From an uncultured Oscillospiraceae bacterium (GTDB taxonomy: Bacteria; Bacillota; Clostridia; Oscillospirales; Acutalibacteraceae): a DNA stretch of 64,000 nucleotides. Position numbers and translations under genes: made by a program. Shown here one piece after another: positions 47,922-56,393 of this stretch. Position 1 is the first letter of the stretch. Each line of letters begins with the position of its first letter. The DNA lies in NCBI GenBank assembly GCA_900547105.1, contig URFL01000003.1, forward strand, positions 124,001-188,000, in the 5' to 3' direction. The notes beneath the pieces are model-generated. The model worked only from the letters and a program-made list of their open reading frames with translations. It did not search any database and was not told the origin of the DNA.

Positions 47922-48659
47922 TTATCGGGTATAGGACATACTCGCGGTGAAACAGGTCGCGCCGTCGCGGTCGCCCTGCATCCACACGGTGCTGCCGTCG
48001 TCCAGCGCGGACAGCGCCAGCGCCTGCCCCTCGCGGGATTCCTTGCGATAAGCGATGCCGAATCCGGTGACGGTGCGTCCCTCCATCCCGCCGGGCGCAT
48101 AATCCGCCAGCAGCTCGGCGTATTCGGTGTTGTTGAGATGACCGTTAAAATCGATCTCCGACCGGCGCACGACATGGTCGCCGACCGGCTGCAGCCCTGC
48201 GGGCATCCGCATTTTCGCCGGATCGGGGCAGTCCACCGTATAGTCTTGCCCCGCCACGCCGAATTTTTCAAACGCTGCCGGACGCAGCAGCCGGTGCTGC
48301 ACCGGATCCACCAGCGTAAACGCGGACACGCTTTCAATCAGCGGGTCACCCGCCTCGGACAAAAAGCGGTAGCAGCGGAAAAACTGGCTGCCCTTGGGCG
48401 AGCGGTGCCATGTTTGCAGCCGCACCGTTTCGTGCAGCCGCGGCGCGCGGCGGATCACGCTGTTCAGCCGGGTCAGCACAAACACGACCCCTTCGCGATA
48501 CAGCGTTTCGTATCCCAGCCCGCCGGCAGCGAAATGCCGCTCGCCAATTTCCTGCTGCAATTTCAGTTGATAGGCGGGGCGCAGCGTCCATTCCGGCCCC
48601 ACCATATACGAATCGACCTTCAGCGTCCATTCCCATTGATCGGCGACTTGATAGCTCAT
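47922..48659 (-). CDS. Acyl-ACP thioesterase
   Basis: 245 aa, PF01643 family. Two hotdog domains in tandem; the second has the catalytic-type stretch RRSEIDFNGHLNNTEY, with Asn and His residues conserved in bacterial and plant acyl-ACP thioesterases. It releases fatty acids from ACP, affecting membrane lipid composition or fatty-acid export. ATG 48659 follows AAAGGAC. It sits between the terminator of the ribosomal-protein operon and obgE. Confidence 0.87.
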   Translation of the reverse strand: MSYQVADQWEWTLKVDSYMVGPEWTLRPAYQLKLQQEIGERHFAAGGLGYETLYREGVVFVLTRLNSVIRRAPRLHETVRLQTWHRSPKGSQFFRCYRFLSEAGDPLIESVSAFTLVDPVQHRLLRPAAFEKFGVAGQDYTVDCPDPAKMRMPAGLQPVGDHVVRRSEIDFNGHLNNTEYAELLADYAPGGMEGRTVTGFGIAYRKESREGQALALSALDDGSTVWMQGDRDGATCFTASMSYTR

Positions 48660-48695
48660 GAATGTCCTTTCCCTACCGGATGTTTCCGGTATAAC

Positions 48696-48726
48696 AAAAA
48701 TCCCTGCCGGAAAGCCCGGCAGGGAT
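48696..48726 (-). terminator. Terminator of the L21-Prp-L27 operon
   Basis: Minus strand: TCCCTGCCGG / CCGGCAGGGA stem followed by TTTTTG. Confidence 0.85.
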
Positions 48727-48736
48727 CAAAGTGTCC

Positions 48737-49018
48737 TTACTGTTCGGCGTACACGCTGACCTTTTTGCGGTCTTTGCCTACCCGTTCAAACCGGACGGTG
48801 CCGTTCGCTTTCGCAAACAGCGTATCGTCGGAACCGATACCGACATTCTCGCCGGGATGGATATGGGTACCACGCTGACGAACCAGGATGTTGCCCGCCA
48901 GAACGAACTGCCCGTCGGCGCGTTTCACGCCCAGACGTTTGGACTCGGAATCACGACCGTTCTTGGTCGAACCAACGCCCTTTTTGTGAGCGAACAGTTG
49001 AATGTTGATCTTCAGCAT
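48737..49018 (-). CDS. rpmA: Ribosomal protein L27 precursor
   Basis: 93 aa. 50S protein whose N terminus reaches the peptidyl-transferase centre. The precursor begins MLKINIQLFAHKKGVGSTKN: the first nine residues are the Bacillota-specific propeptide cleaved by Prp before AHKKG. ATG 49018 is preferred (GGAGG eight bases upstream, and it matches the usual precursor); an adjacent ATG at 49021 is possible. Confidence 0.97.
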   Translation of the reverse strand: MLKINIQLFAHKKGVGSTKNGRDSESKRLGVKRADGQFVLAGNILVRQRGTHIHPGENVGIGSDDTLFAKANGTVRFERVGKDRKKVSVYAEQ

Positions 49019-49021
49019 CAT

Positions 49022-49339
49022 TTACACCTCCAAATTGGTCACCTGAATATGGTGGGGATATTGTTGTTCCAGTTGTTCCATGTGCAGGAGCAGCCCTTGC
49101 AGAATCGATTGGCATCCGGCGGCATCCTTTTTGTCCACCCGCACGGTCATATGTCCGTCGGTCGCCGCCGTTTCGGCTGCGATGGCGCACACCTCGGTGA
49201 TGGTGTTGGCAACCAGATAAGCCGCCGAGGAAATCGCCGCGCAAACCACATCTTCGCCGGCAACGCCCGCGCCGCTGTGGCCGCTGATGTCATATCCCAG
49301 CAGGGTTTGTCCCGCGCGCAGGAACACGACCCGCGTCAT
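49022..49339 (-). CDS. prp: Prp cysteine protease, L27 processing
   Basis: 105 aa. Removes the N-terminal extension of L27. Catalytic His in ISGHSGAG and Cys in EDVVCAAIS are both visible, as in the YsxB/Prp family. Placed between rplU and rpmA with gaps of a few bases, the standard Bacillota order. Confidence 0.95.
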   Translation of the reverse strand: MTRVVFLRAGQTLLGYDISGHSGAGVAGEDVVCAAISSAAYLVANTITEVCAIAAETAATDGHMTVRVDKKDAAGCQSILQGLLLHMEQLEQQYPHHIQVTNLEV

Positions 49340-49344
49340 GGAAA

Positions 49345-49656
49345 TTACGCTTTGATCGCGCTGATCTGCACTTTGGTGTAGGGCTGACGATGGCCCATCG
49401 CGCGTTTGCTGCCTTTTTTGGGCTTATAGGTAAACACCGCGATTTTCTTGCCCTTGCCGTTTTTGAGCACGCTGGCTTCCACCTTCGCGCCGTCCACATA
49501 GGGAGCGCCGGTCACGAGCTCTTTGTCGTTGTGCAGAGCCACCACCTTATCAAAGGTTACAGAGGCTTGCTCTTCGGCATCCAGTTTTTCGATGAACAGA
49601 ACGTCGCCGTCCTGCACTTTGTACTGTTTGCCGCCGGTTTCGATAATGGCGTACAT
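49345..49656 (-). CDS. rplU: Ribosomal protein L21
   Basis: 103 aa 50S protein beginning MYAIIETGGKQYKV and ending in the basic SKRAMGHRQPYTKVQI region. ATG 49656 is preferred over the GTG one codon earlier; GCAGGT lies upstream. Preceded by an L21 leader RNA and a good promoter. Confidence 0.97.
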   Translation of the reverse strand: MYAIIETGGKQYKVQDGDVLFIEKLDAEEQASVTFDKVVALHNDKELVTGAPYVDGAKVEASVLKNGKGKKIAVFTYKPKKGSKRAMGHRQPYTKVQISAIKA

Positions 49657-49674
49657 CACACGTACCTGCCTTTT

Positions 49675-49744
49675 CTATAGACTCGCTGTCGGCGGGCGGA
49701 GCCAAAAATGGTTCACTTAAAAAGCCCGACACAAGCGGCAATGG
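49675..49744 (-). promoter_or_regulatory. L21 leader RNA
   Basis: The rplU leader contains the conserved blocks of the known L21 leader: GCCGCTTGTGTCGG, TTTTTAAGTGAACC, GGCTCCGCCC, CCGACAGCGAGTCTATAG. This cis element is thought to let L21 (or a partner) control its own operon. Confidence 0.85.
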
Positions 49745-49746
49745 TC

Positions 49747-49775
49747 ATAGTACCATAAAAACGCAAGGCTGTCAA
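49747..49775 (-). promoter_or_regulatory. Promoter of rplU-prp-rpmA
   Basis: Minus strand: TTGACA (49775-49770), 17-base spacer, TACTAT (49752-49747). Confidence 0.8.
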
Positions 49776-49807
49776 GACGCGTTTTTGAAAAAATCCGACG
49801 GTTTTGG

Positions 49808-49836
49808 TTGTGGCGGCGACGTTTTTGTGGTATACT
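49808..49836 (+). promoter_or_regulatory. Promoter of the DUF1624 gene
   Basis: TTGTGG (49808-49813), 17-base spacer, TATACT (49831-49836). Confidence 0.6.
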
Positions 49837-49887
49837 GTTGCTCTGCCGCCATGCTGCGCGGTCAATGGCAAAGGAGATGACGATTCA

Positions 49888-50667
49888 TTGGCGAAAAAAA
49901 CATCCTCCCGCCGCATTTTGTTTATCGACGAGGTGCGCGGATTTGATATTGTTTTGATGGTATGCTTCCACGCGTTTTACACCATGGGGTGGCTGCTGGA
50001 TCTGCCCATCGGCAAAACGCTGTATTACTTTTTTGAACCGGCGCAACCGTTTTTCGCGGGGCTGTTCATTTTCATCTGCGGCATCTGCTGCTGGTTTTCG
50101 CACAACAACTGGCTGCGCGGGCTGGAGCTGGCAGGCGTGGCGGTGGCGATGTCGCTGGTGCTGTATTTTGTGATGCCGGATCAGATGATCTGGTATGGCA
50201 TTTTGCATCTGCTCGCCACCTGTATTCTGCTGTTTGCGCTGCTCAAGCCGCTGCTGTCCCGTATTCCGCCGTGGCTCGGACTGATTTTGGCGGCAACGCT
50301 GGCGATTTTGACCTGGAACATTCCGTATTATAACGGCAGCTTTTTTGGCGTGGAGGGGCTTTGGTCGCTGGCGGTGCCGGAGTCGATGATCCAAAATCCG
50401 TGGCTGTATCCGCTGGGGCTGGGGCACATCCGCGGGGCAGCGGATTATTTCCCGCTGATGCCGTGGTTCTTCGTGTTTTTGTGCGGCAGCTTCGTCGGGG
50501 TGTGGGCGACCAAGGGGAAATTCCCGAAATGGATGTATCGTTCGCACGCGCCGTTTTTGTCCGCCGCCGGACGGCACACGCTGATTATCTACATCGTGCA
50601 CCAGCCGATCATTTACGGTATAGGGCTCGCCGCCGCGCAGGTGATGCGCTGGCTCGGCGTGTCGTGA
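49888..50667 (+). CDS. DUF1624 / heparan-alpha-glucosaminide acetyltransferase-like membrane protein
   Basis: 259 aa with about seven membrane helices. RILFIDEVRGFDIVLMVCFHAFYTMG at the start matches the DUF1624 (HGSNAT catalytic, PF07786) family: Asp-Xaa-Xaa-Arg-Gly and a His in the first helix. Related proteins acetylate extracytoplasmic amino sugars; the substrate here is unknown. Start is TTG 49888, 11 bases after AAGGAG; the nearby ATG 49877 is out of frame. Divergent from rplU with its own promoter and terminator. Confidence 0.8.
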   Translation: MAKKTSSRRILFIDEVRGFDIVLMVCFHAFYTMGWLLDLPIGKTLYYFFEPAQPFFAGLFIFICGICCWFSHNNWLRGLELAGVAVAMSLVLYFVMPDQMIWYGILHLLATCILLFALLKPLLSRIPPWLGLILAATLAILTWNIPYYNGSFFGVEGLWSLAVPESMIQNPWLYPLGLGHIRGAADYFPLMPWFFVFLCGSFVGVWATKGKFPKWMYRSHAPFLSAAGRHTLIIYIVHQPIIYGIGLAAAQVMRWLGVS

Positions 50668-50699
50668 CGGAACTGGGTATACTAGAATAAGGTAGCCGC

Positions 50700-50735
50700 A
50701 TCCCCCGAACCCTCGTGTTCGGGGGATATTTTGTT
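50700..50735 (+). terminator. Terminator of the DUF1624 gene
   Basis: ATCCCCCGAAC / GTTCGGGGGAT stem followed by ATTTTG. Confidence 0.7.
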
Positions 50736-50843
50736 TGGAATTGCAAAATCCCCGTCTGCCTTCCCCTCGAGTGCGCAATTTGCGGGACGATGTGGGCATC
50801 GCCCCCTACGCAGAAACGGTGGGGAAACGCTGAAACTCCGCCC

Positions 50844-50988
50844 GGCTCCCTCTGACGAGGGAGCTGTCGAGCGATAGCGAGACTGAGGGAGAGACGAAGT
50901 TTTTGCAACACCAAAAGCGGGTAATATTTTCTCTCCTTCCGTCTTTTTGCTGCGCAAAAATCCACCTCCCTTTGCACAAGGGAGGCTT
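50844..50988. repeat. Family B MITE-like element, copy 3
   Basis: Left arm GGCTCCCTCTGACGAGGGAG, right end CCTCCCTTTGCACAAGGGAGG. The right terminal hairpin is the family C version (TTTGCACAAG), so this copy is a B/C hybrid. It fills part of the 50736-51190 gap. Confidence 0.7.
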
Positions 50989-51030
50989 TGGCATACCTCT
51001 GGTGTCAGAAAATCTACAAATTTCTGACAC

Positions 51031-51087
51031 CTCATCCGTCGCGGCGTAAAGCCGCGCCACCTTCCCCTCCGAGGGGAAGGCTTGCGG
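51031..51087. repeat. Solo family A arm
   Basis: CACCTCATCCGTCGCGGCG...CCCCTCCGAGGGGAAGGCTT with stem variant GCGGCGTAAAGCCGC, directly after a GGTGTCAGAAA/TTTCTGACACC inverted repeat. A fragment of a second terminal hairpin is at 51120-51135. Confidence 0.65.
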
Positions 51088-51190
51088 AGTTTCTACGCTA
51101 CTCCAAATAGGAGAATTACCTCCGAGGGGAAGGCTTGAGAAGTGTCTGCATATCTGCCGTCAAAGGCAGCGTGGCTTTGCGCTCGTCGTT

Positions 51191-51802
51191 TTAATCGACC
51201 CATTCGCGCAGGGTATGGCACAAATTTTCCGCCCATTCCACCACCTTTAACCGCACCTCATATTTTTGCGGCTGCTGCACAATATCCTGCTGCTCAGGTG
51301 TCATCACATCCGACAAGGTGGCGGCATGGTCGGTGGCGCTGTCCACACACAGCGGTGGGAACGCCACACACCACCAGTTTTTGCCGGCTCCCGCGCCAAT
51401 CGTCACCCGCAGCGCATCGTACATACCCGCCGGCATCGTGCCCGCGTCGTAGGTGCGGGTGTCGAAATACATCCGCGTCAAACACACCGCCACCGGATAA
51501 TCATACCCCGCATCCCGCACCGCCTGCTGCGCGACTTGGGTCAACTCCTCCAAATGTGCGGCGGCGACCTGTTTCGCATCCGTTTGCTCCCGCACCCCAT
51601 CGAACATCCCCGCTGCGTGCGCGATCATCGCATCCCGCACCTGCAATTTCAGCTGCTGATCGGCGGCGCTGTCCGAATTCGCCAGAATATGCAGCCGCAG
51701 CACCTGGTCGCGCAGCTGTTCGCAGTTGGCGGAAAACCCGCAAAGCGACACCAAAAAGGTACACACCAGCCCCAAGCTGAGCGCTTTGATCCATCGTTTC
51801 AT
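51191..51802 (-). CDS. spoIIR: Stage II sporulation protein R
   Basis: 203 aa exported protein with a signal peptide (1-25). VLRLHILANSDSAADQQLKLQVRD is the family signature. In sporulating Bacillota SpoIIR is made in the forespore and signals across the septum to SpoIIGA, triggering pro-sigma-E processing in the mother cell. Single gene; ATG 51802 follows GAAAGGGGC. The strongest sign that this organism forms spores. Confidence 0.93.
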   Translation of the reverse strand: MKRWIKALSLGLVCTFLVSLCGFSANCEQLRDQVLRLHILANSDSAADQQLKLQVRDAMIAHAAGMFDGVREQTDAKQVAAAHLEELTQVAQQAVRDAGYDYPVAVCLTRMYFDTRTYDAGTMPAGMYDALRVTIGAGAGKNWWCVAFPPLCVDSATDHAATLSDVMTPEQQDIVQQPQKYEVRLKVVEWAENLCHTLREWVD

Positions 51803-51957
51803 ATGTTCCAGCCCCTTTCAACCGAGAGTATGGGCTGTTTTTGGAAAAATATTCCACCCCGCTTATTTTCAAAAAAATTGCATACTCGGCGTGCCGCCAC
51901 ACATACTAACGCCGATGAGAGCACCGCTCTCATACGGGATTGGAAGGAGTGAACAGT

Positions 51958-52173
51958 ATGTGGAATAAAATTGCTTTGGTTTTGACCATTATCGGGGCGC
52001 TCAACTGGGGCAGCGTCGGGTTGTTCCAGTTTGATGTGGTCGCGTGGGCATTTGGCGGCGCGGCCTCCGCGATCAGCCGGGTCATCTACACCGTGATCGC
52101 GCTGGCGGGCATTTGGTGCATATCGCTGTTGTTCCGGGAGGACGCGGATGTGGTCGAGGACCGCGACCGCTGA
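51958..52173 (+). CDS. DUF378 family small membrane protein
   Basis: 71 aa. Two membrane helices (about 4-22 and 38-60) and the family motif GALNWGSVGLFQFD (DUF378, YuzA-like). Function unknown. AGGAG precedes ATG 51958 at ideal distance; the frame opens six codons earlier without a signal. Charged C-terminal tail. Confidence 0.87.
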   Translation: MWNKIALVLTIIGALNWGSVGLFQFDVVAWAFGGAASAISRVIYTVIALAGIWCISLLFREDADVVEDRDR

Positions 52174-52174
52174 C

Positions 52175-52214
52175 AAAAAGAGCCGTTTGGGGAAACTCCT
52201 CAAACGGCTCTTTT
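52175..52214. terminator. Convergent bidirectional terminator
   Basis: AAAAAGAGCCGTTTG / CAAACGGCTCTTTT stem shared by the DUF378 gene and the CorC-like gene. Confidence 0.9.
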
Positions 52215-52218
52215 AATG

Positions 52219-53505
52219 TTATTTGGTTTTCTCTTTGTCTTTGGATTCCTCGTCCTGCGGCGGTTCGGGCGGCTGCACCGTCACCAGCAGGGTGGTGATG
52301 CGCTGGTTATCCACCGCCTCCACTTTGGCGGTCAGCGTCTGATAGGTGAAGCTGTCGCCGGGGTCGGGAATATTGCCCAACTCGCTCAGCGCCCAGCCGT
52401 TGACGGTGGACAGTTCCTCGTCCTCCTCGTCCGGCGCCAGATGGAAGAATTCAAAAAATTCCTCCAGATCGGCGCTGCCCTGCACCCGATAGGTGTGATC
52501 ATCCAGCGGGGCAAAATCTTCGACCACCTTTTCGTGCTCGTCCCAGATGTCGCCCACCAACTCTTCGATGATATCCTCCAGCGTCACAATTCCCATGGTG
52601 CCGCCGAATTCGTCACAGATGATCGCCATGTGCGCTTTGTTTTTTTGCAGCATCCGCAACAGATCGTCGATCTTCATGGATTTGGTGATAAACAGCGCGG
52701 GCTTGATGATGGAGCGGATGCCGGTTTCGGCGGGATCCAGCACAAAAAAGTCGCGTTGGTGCAGCAGTCCCACGATGTTGTCCATCGTTTCGCGATACAC
52801 CGGCAGCCGCGAAAAGCCGGATTCGGCAAAAATATGCGCTGCTTCCTCGCGGGTGGCGTCCTCGGAAATGCCGGTCACATCCACGCGGGGGGTGAAGATG
52901 TCCACCGCCTCCACATCGTTAAACTCGATGGCGCTGCGGATCAGCTCGCTTTCCTGCTCGTCAATGCCGCCGTCCTGGGTGGCTTCCTCCACCATCGTCA
53001 ACAGCTCGCGACCGGTGATGGAGCTGTCGCTACGCGACTTGAACAGCCGCGACAACAGCTTTTTCCATTGCGCAAACAAAAAGCTGACCGGGGTGAGGAT
53101 CGCCATCAGCACCTCCAAAAACGGGGCAGAAAACATGGCGAACGCTTCGGGCGATTCTTTGGCAAGACTTTTGGGCGATACCTCGCCGAAAATCAGCACC
53201 ACCACCGTGGTGACAATGGTGGCGAGCGTCGCACCCATATCGCCGAAATGCTGCACAAACAGTACCGTCGCCAGCGAGGCGATCAAAATGTTGACCAGGT
53301 TGTTTCCCACCAGAATGGTGGACAGCAGCTTGTCGTAATTGCCCACCAGCCGCAGCACCCGCGCGGCACGGCGGTCGCCGTCATCCGCCTGTGCTTTCAG
53401 CCGGATGGTGTTGATCGCGGAAAACGCGGTTTCCGTTGCAGAAAAATAAGCCGACAAGACCACACAGATGCAAAGGATCAGTATCCGTATACTGTCGCCG
53501 TCCAT
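52219..53505 (-). CDS. CNNM/CorC-type hemolysin-family membrane protein
   Basis: 428 aa. N-terminal DUF21 domain with three to four membrane helices (about 5-180; SAYFSATETAFSA and VGNNLVNI), a CBS pair (about 200-325; RVDVTGISEDAT) and a C-terminal CorC_HlyC transporter-associated domain (about 340-415). Members are linked to Mg2+/Co2+ efflux; the old name hemolysin is misleading. The C terminus is acidic and basic by turns (EESKDKEKTK). Confidence 0.92.
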   Translation of the reverse strand: MDGDSIRILILCICVVLSAYFSATETAFSAINTIRLKAQADDGDRRAARVLRLVGNYDKLLSTILVGNNLVNILIASLATVLFVQHFGDMGATLATIVTTVVVLIFGEVSPKSLAKESPEAFAMFSAPFLEVLMAILTPVSFLFAQWKKLLSRLFKSRSDSSITGRELLTMVEEATQDGGIDEQESELIRSAIEFNDVEAVDIFTPRVDVTGISEDATREEAAHIFAESGFSRLPVYRETMDNIVGLLHQRDFFVLDPAETGIRSIIKPALFITKSMKIDDLLRMLQKNKAHMAIICDEFGGTMGIVTLEDIIEELVGDIWDEHEKVVEDFAPLDDHTYRVQGSADLEEFFEFFHLAPDEEDEELSTVNGWALSELGNIPDPGDSFTYQTLTAKVEAVDNQRITTLLVTVQPPEPPQDEESKDKEKTK

Positions 53506-53592
53506 AGAGGGACCATCGCTCCTTTTATAATGTATTTAAGGTGAACTATACCATACTTTTCCGCAAAAGTCTACTGTTTTGCGTGCATCGGA

Positions 53593-53621
53593 TTGACATT
53601 TTGCGGCATACGCCGTATACT
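53593..53621 (+). promoter_or_regulatory. Promoter of the flavin reductase gene
   Basis: TTGACA (53593-53598), 17-base spacer, TATACT (53616-53621). Confidence 0.85.
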
Positions 53622-53666
53622 GTGCCCGTATACTAAGGATACACCATAGAGAAAGGCGGCTTTGCT

Positions 53667-54176
53667 GTGAGCAAATGGAACGAGATCGCGCCCGAAGCAT
53701 GGGGCGGCAATGTGTTTGAAAAAATTGGAAAACAATGGATGCTGATCACCGCGGGCGACGCGGACAACTGCAACACCATGACCGCCAGCTGGGGCGGGTT
53801 GGGCGTGCTGTGGGCGGCGCCGGTCAGCTTTGCGTTTATTCGTCATTCGCGCTATACCTTTGGGTTTGTGGAAAACAACGACTACTATTCGCTGTGCTTT
53901 TTCCCCGAAAAGTATCGCCCGGCGCTGACGCTGTGCGGGCGGGAATCCGGCCGCGACGGCGATAAGATCGCCAAAGCGGGGCTGACGCCGGTGTTTGACC
54001 GCGAGGCGCCTTATTTTGCCGAGGCGTCCACCGTGCTGATCTGCCGCAAGCTGTATGCCGACGAGATCGAGCAATCGCATTTTGTGGATCCGTCGCTGGT
54101 GCAGTATTATCAGGACAACGATTATCATCGGATGTATATCGGCAAGATCGAGCATCTGCTGGAAAAAGCGGAATAA
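53667..54176 (+). CDS. Flavin reductase-like domain protein
   Basis: 169 aa, FMN-binding split-barrel of the flavin reductase family (PF01613): NTMTASWGGLGVLW binds flavin phosphate, followed by RHSRYTFGFVENN and FPEKYRPALTLCG. Likely reduces flavin with NAD(P)H or serves as an FMN-containing reductase; substrate unknown. Start is GTG 53667 with AAAGGCGG upstream. Confidence 0.88.
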   Translation: MSKWNEIAPEAWGGNVFEKIGKQWMLITAGDADNCNTMTASWGGLGVLWAAPVSFAFIRHSRYTFGFVENNDYYSLCFFPEKYRPALTLCGRESGRDGDKIAKAGLTPVFDREAPYFAEASTVLICRKLYADEIEQSHFVDPSLVQYYQDNDYHRMYIGKIEHLLEKAE

Positions 54177-54270
54177 GCCATCCTCCCAATAGCCGGCATA
54201 CTCGATTGTCGAAAACAAAGAGTGCGTTGGTTGTAGAAAACAGAGAGTACATTTGGTCTATCCATCATAG

Positions 54271-54301
54271 AAAAAGCGGCGGAAAATTTCCGCCGCTTTT
54301 T
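54271..54301 (+). terminator. Terminator after the flavin reductase gene
   Basis: AAAAAGCGGCGGAAA / TTTCCGCCGCTTTTT perfect stem. Confidence 0.85.
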
Positions 54302-54408
54302 GTTGTGCCCCGAGCGCAGCGAAGATTCTTCTCCGGCATTATTCTCTCTTTGTAGGAGGCGATGCCCACATCGCCCCGCAAGCAAACACGCTCACTTGCG
54401 GCGTGCAG

Positions 54409-54607
54409 AAGCCTTCTCCTTGAGGAGAAGGTGCTGAGCGCAGCGAAGCGGATGAGGTGTCAGAAAATCATAAACAATTTGCTATACGATGGTTGTCGGT
54501 ATTTTTAATATTACAGGTAACCACAAGCGCACAATAAATTTACCGCTTTTTCACCTCATCCGTCACGACCTACGGTCGCGACACCTTCCCCTCCAAGGGG
54601 AAGGCTT
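54409..54607. repeat. Family A MITE-like element (intact copy)
   Basis: Left arm AAGCCTTCTCCTTGAGGAGA...GGATGAGGTGTCAGAAA, AT-rich core of about 80 bases, right arm CACCTCATCCGTCACGACC...AAGGGGAAGGCTT. The two arms carry different stem variants. A partial copy of the end follows to about 54662. It fills most of the 54302-54778 gap. Confidence 0.75.
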
Positions 54608-54778
54608 GAGGAGATTCTATGCTGCTCCAAATGGGAGAATCACCTCGGAGGGGAAGGCTTGAGAAATCTCATCTTTTCTACAAGTATCTTTCCGCGCAAA
54701 ACCCCCGCTCTCTCCGAAAAGAAAGCGGGGGTGACCAATATCTGTCCATTTTACGCGGCATCACGCAGATCGCGCGCT

Positions 54779-55585
54779 TTACGCGGGCTTGCGCACCGTC
54801 ATGCACGGCACCCGCACGGTCATTTCCATAAACCCGTCGCATTCAGTCTGGCTGATCTGCGCGTCAATACCGCTGCGGCGCATGGTATCCACCGCATGGT
54901 TCAGCGTGTTGAAAAACAACCGCATATCCCGCACCACCGGCACCGCCCGCCGCGCGGATTTTGGCTCCGGCTTCGGCGGCTCTTCGCCCGCGGACGGTTC
55001 CTTTTTCGCAATCATCTGCCGCAGCAGCGCTTCCCGCCGGTCGGCATCCCGCTCCCGCAAAAGCGCGCGGGCGTGCGGCGCACCCAAACCGTGTTCGGTC
55101 AGCGTCGCCTGCTCTCGCGGGGACAGCGCCAACAGCTGCAACATCTGCGTCACCGCCGCCGGGGTGCAGCCAAGCAGTCGCGCCGCTTCGTCCTCGTCCA
55201 ATCGGAACCGGCGCATCATCCCCCGCAGCGCCGCCGCCTGTTCAAAACAGGTCAACGGCTGACGCTGCATATTTTCCGCAAGCGCCAAAACCGCTGCGCG
55301 CTTGTGGTCGGCGGGCAGCACCAGACACGGCACCTCGCGCAAACCGGCAATCTTGGCGGCGCGCAGCCGCCGCTGCCCCGCCACCAGCACCGGACAATCG
55401 CCCTCAAAGGTGACGGTCAGCGGGTTGAGCATCCCGTTTTCGCCAATGCTTTGCGCCAGCGCCAGCAAACCGTCGTACGCGAACTCCCGCCGCGCGGGAC
55501 ACGCGCTCTGCCGGATCTCCCTCACCGGGATCATCCATATCCTGTCCTGACTTTTATACCGCTCCACCGGTCGCTTTCCCCACAT
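54779..55585 (-). CDS. noc: ParB-family nucleoid occlusion protein (Noc-like)
   Basis: 268 aa. ParB N-terminal domain with NPLTVTFEGDCPVLVAGQRR (CTP-binding GQRRLRA motif), an HTH around DEDEAARLLGCTPAAVTQML, then a Lys/Pro-rich linker and a C-terminal dimer domain. Its place downstream of mnmG-rsmG, apart from the parAB locus, matches Noc rather than Spo0J. Noc binds its own DNA sites and the membrane to stop septation over the chromosome. ATG 55585 fits AAAGGA better than GTG 55594. The N terminus is basic but not clearly amphipathic. Confidence 0.85.
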   Translation of the reverse strand: MWGKRPVERYKSQDRIWMIPVREIRQSACPARREFAYDGLLALAQSIGENGMLNPLTVTFEGDCPVLVAGQRRLRAAKIAGLREVPCLVLPADHKRAAVLALAENMQRQPLTCFEQAAALRGMMRRFRLDEDEAARLLGCTPAAVTQMLQLLALSPREQATLTEHGLGAPHARALLRERDADRREALLRQMIAKKEPSAGEEPPKPEPKSARRAVPVVRDMRLFFNTLNHAVDTMRRSGIDAQISQTECDGFMEMTVRVPCMTVRKPA

Positions 55586-55664
55586 ACGCTGCACATCCTT
55601 TCCGCCTTATCATAGCGCAAAAGGCGGACGGCGTTTGTCAAAAACCGGTTGTCGCGAAACCACA

Positions 55665-56393
55665 TTACAGCGGTTGTTTTGCCATTTTGGCGGAGGGACG
55701 CGGGTATTTTTGCGGGGTGGGCGCGATTTTGTCGACCAAAATCAGCCGCCGCTCGGCTTTTTCGCCGGTATAGTCCGCCTCCACCGGCAATGTCAGCAGC
55801 CGGTCATCCGTCACCTTGCCGCCGAGCACCGCGATCGCGCGGGCAGCGGCTTGCAGCTCCTGCGCGGCGTCGGGACCTTTCATCGCCACGAATCGCCCGC
55901 CGGGCTTTACAAACGGCAGGCAATATTCCGCCAGCACCGGCAGCGCCGCCACCGCGCGGGCGGTCGCCACATCAAACTGTTCCCGCAGATCAGGGCGACG
56001 CCCGCCCTCTTCGGCGCGCGCGTGTACCAGCGTCACCGGCAGCTCCAACTCGCGGCAGAGCTCCTCCAAAAAGGTGAGCCGTTTTTGCAAGCTGTCCAGC
56101 AGCGTGATCTTCAACCCCGGGCAGCACAGCCCCAGCACCACGCCGGGGAATCCCGCGCCGGTGCCGACATCGATCAGCGTTTTCGCCCCCGCCGGCAGAC
56201 AGGGAACCGCGGTCAGGCTGTCCAGATAATGCTTGATGAGCATCCCCTCCGGATCAGTGATGGCGGTCAGATTCATTTTCTGGTTCCATTCCACCAGCCG
56301 CGCGGCATAGACGGCGCATTTTTCCGCCGCCGGAGCGGACAACTCCACCCCGACCTGCGCCGCATAGCGGATCAGGCGTTGTTGGTCGATCAT
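55665..56393 (-). CDS. rsmG: 16S rRNA (guanine527-N7)-methyltransferase
   Basis: 242 aa. SAM-binding motif LIDVGTGAGFPGVVL and the family stretch NLTAITDPEGMLIKHYLDSL. Methylates G527 in the 530 loop of 16S rRNA. ATG 56393 overlaps the mnmG stop (ATGA) with GGAGG inside mnmG, so it is translationally coupled; the frame opens further upstream without a signal. Confidence 0.96.
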   Translation of the reverse strand: MIDQQRLIRYAAQVGVELSAPAAEKCAVYAARLVEWNQKMNLTAITDPEGMLIKHYLDSLTAVPCLPAGAKTLIDVGTGAGFPGVVLGLCCPGLKITLLDSLQKRLTFLEELCRELELPVTLVHARAEEGGRRPDLREQFDVATARAVAALPVLAEYCLPFVKPGGRFVAMKGPDAAQELQAAARAIAVLGGKVTDDRLLTLPVEADYTGEKAERRLILVDKIAPTPQKYPRPSAKMAKQPL

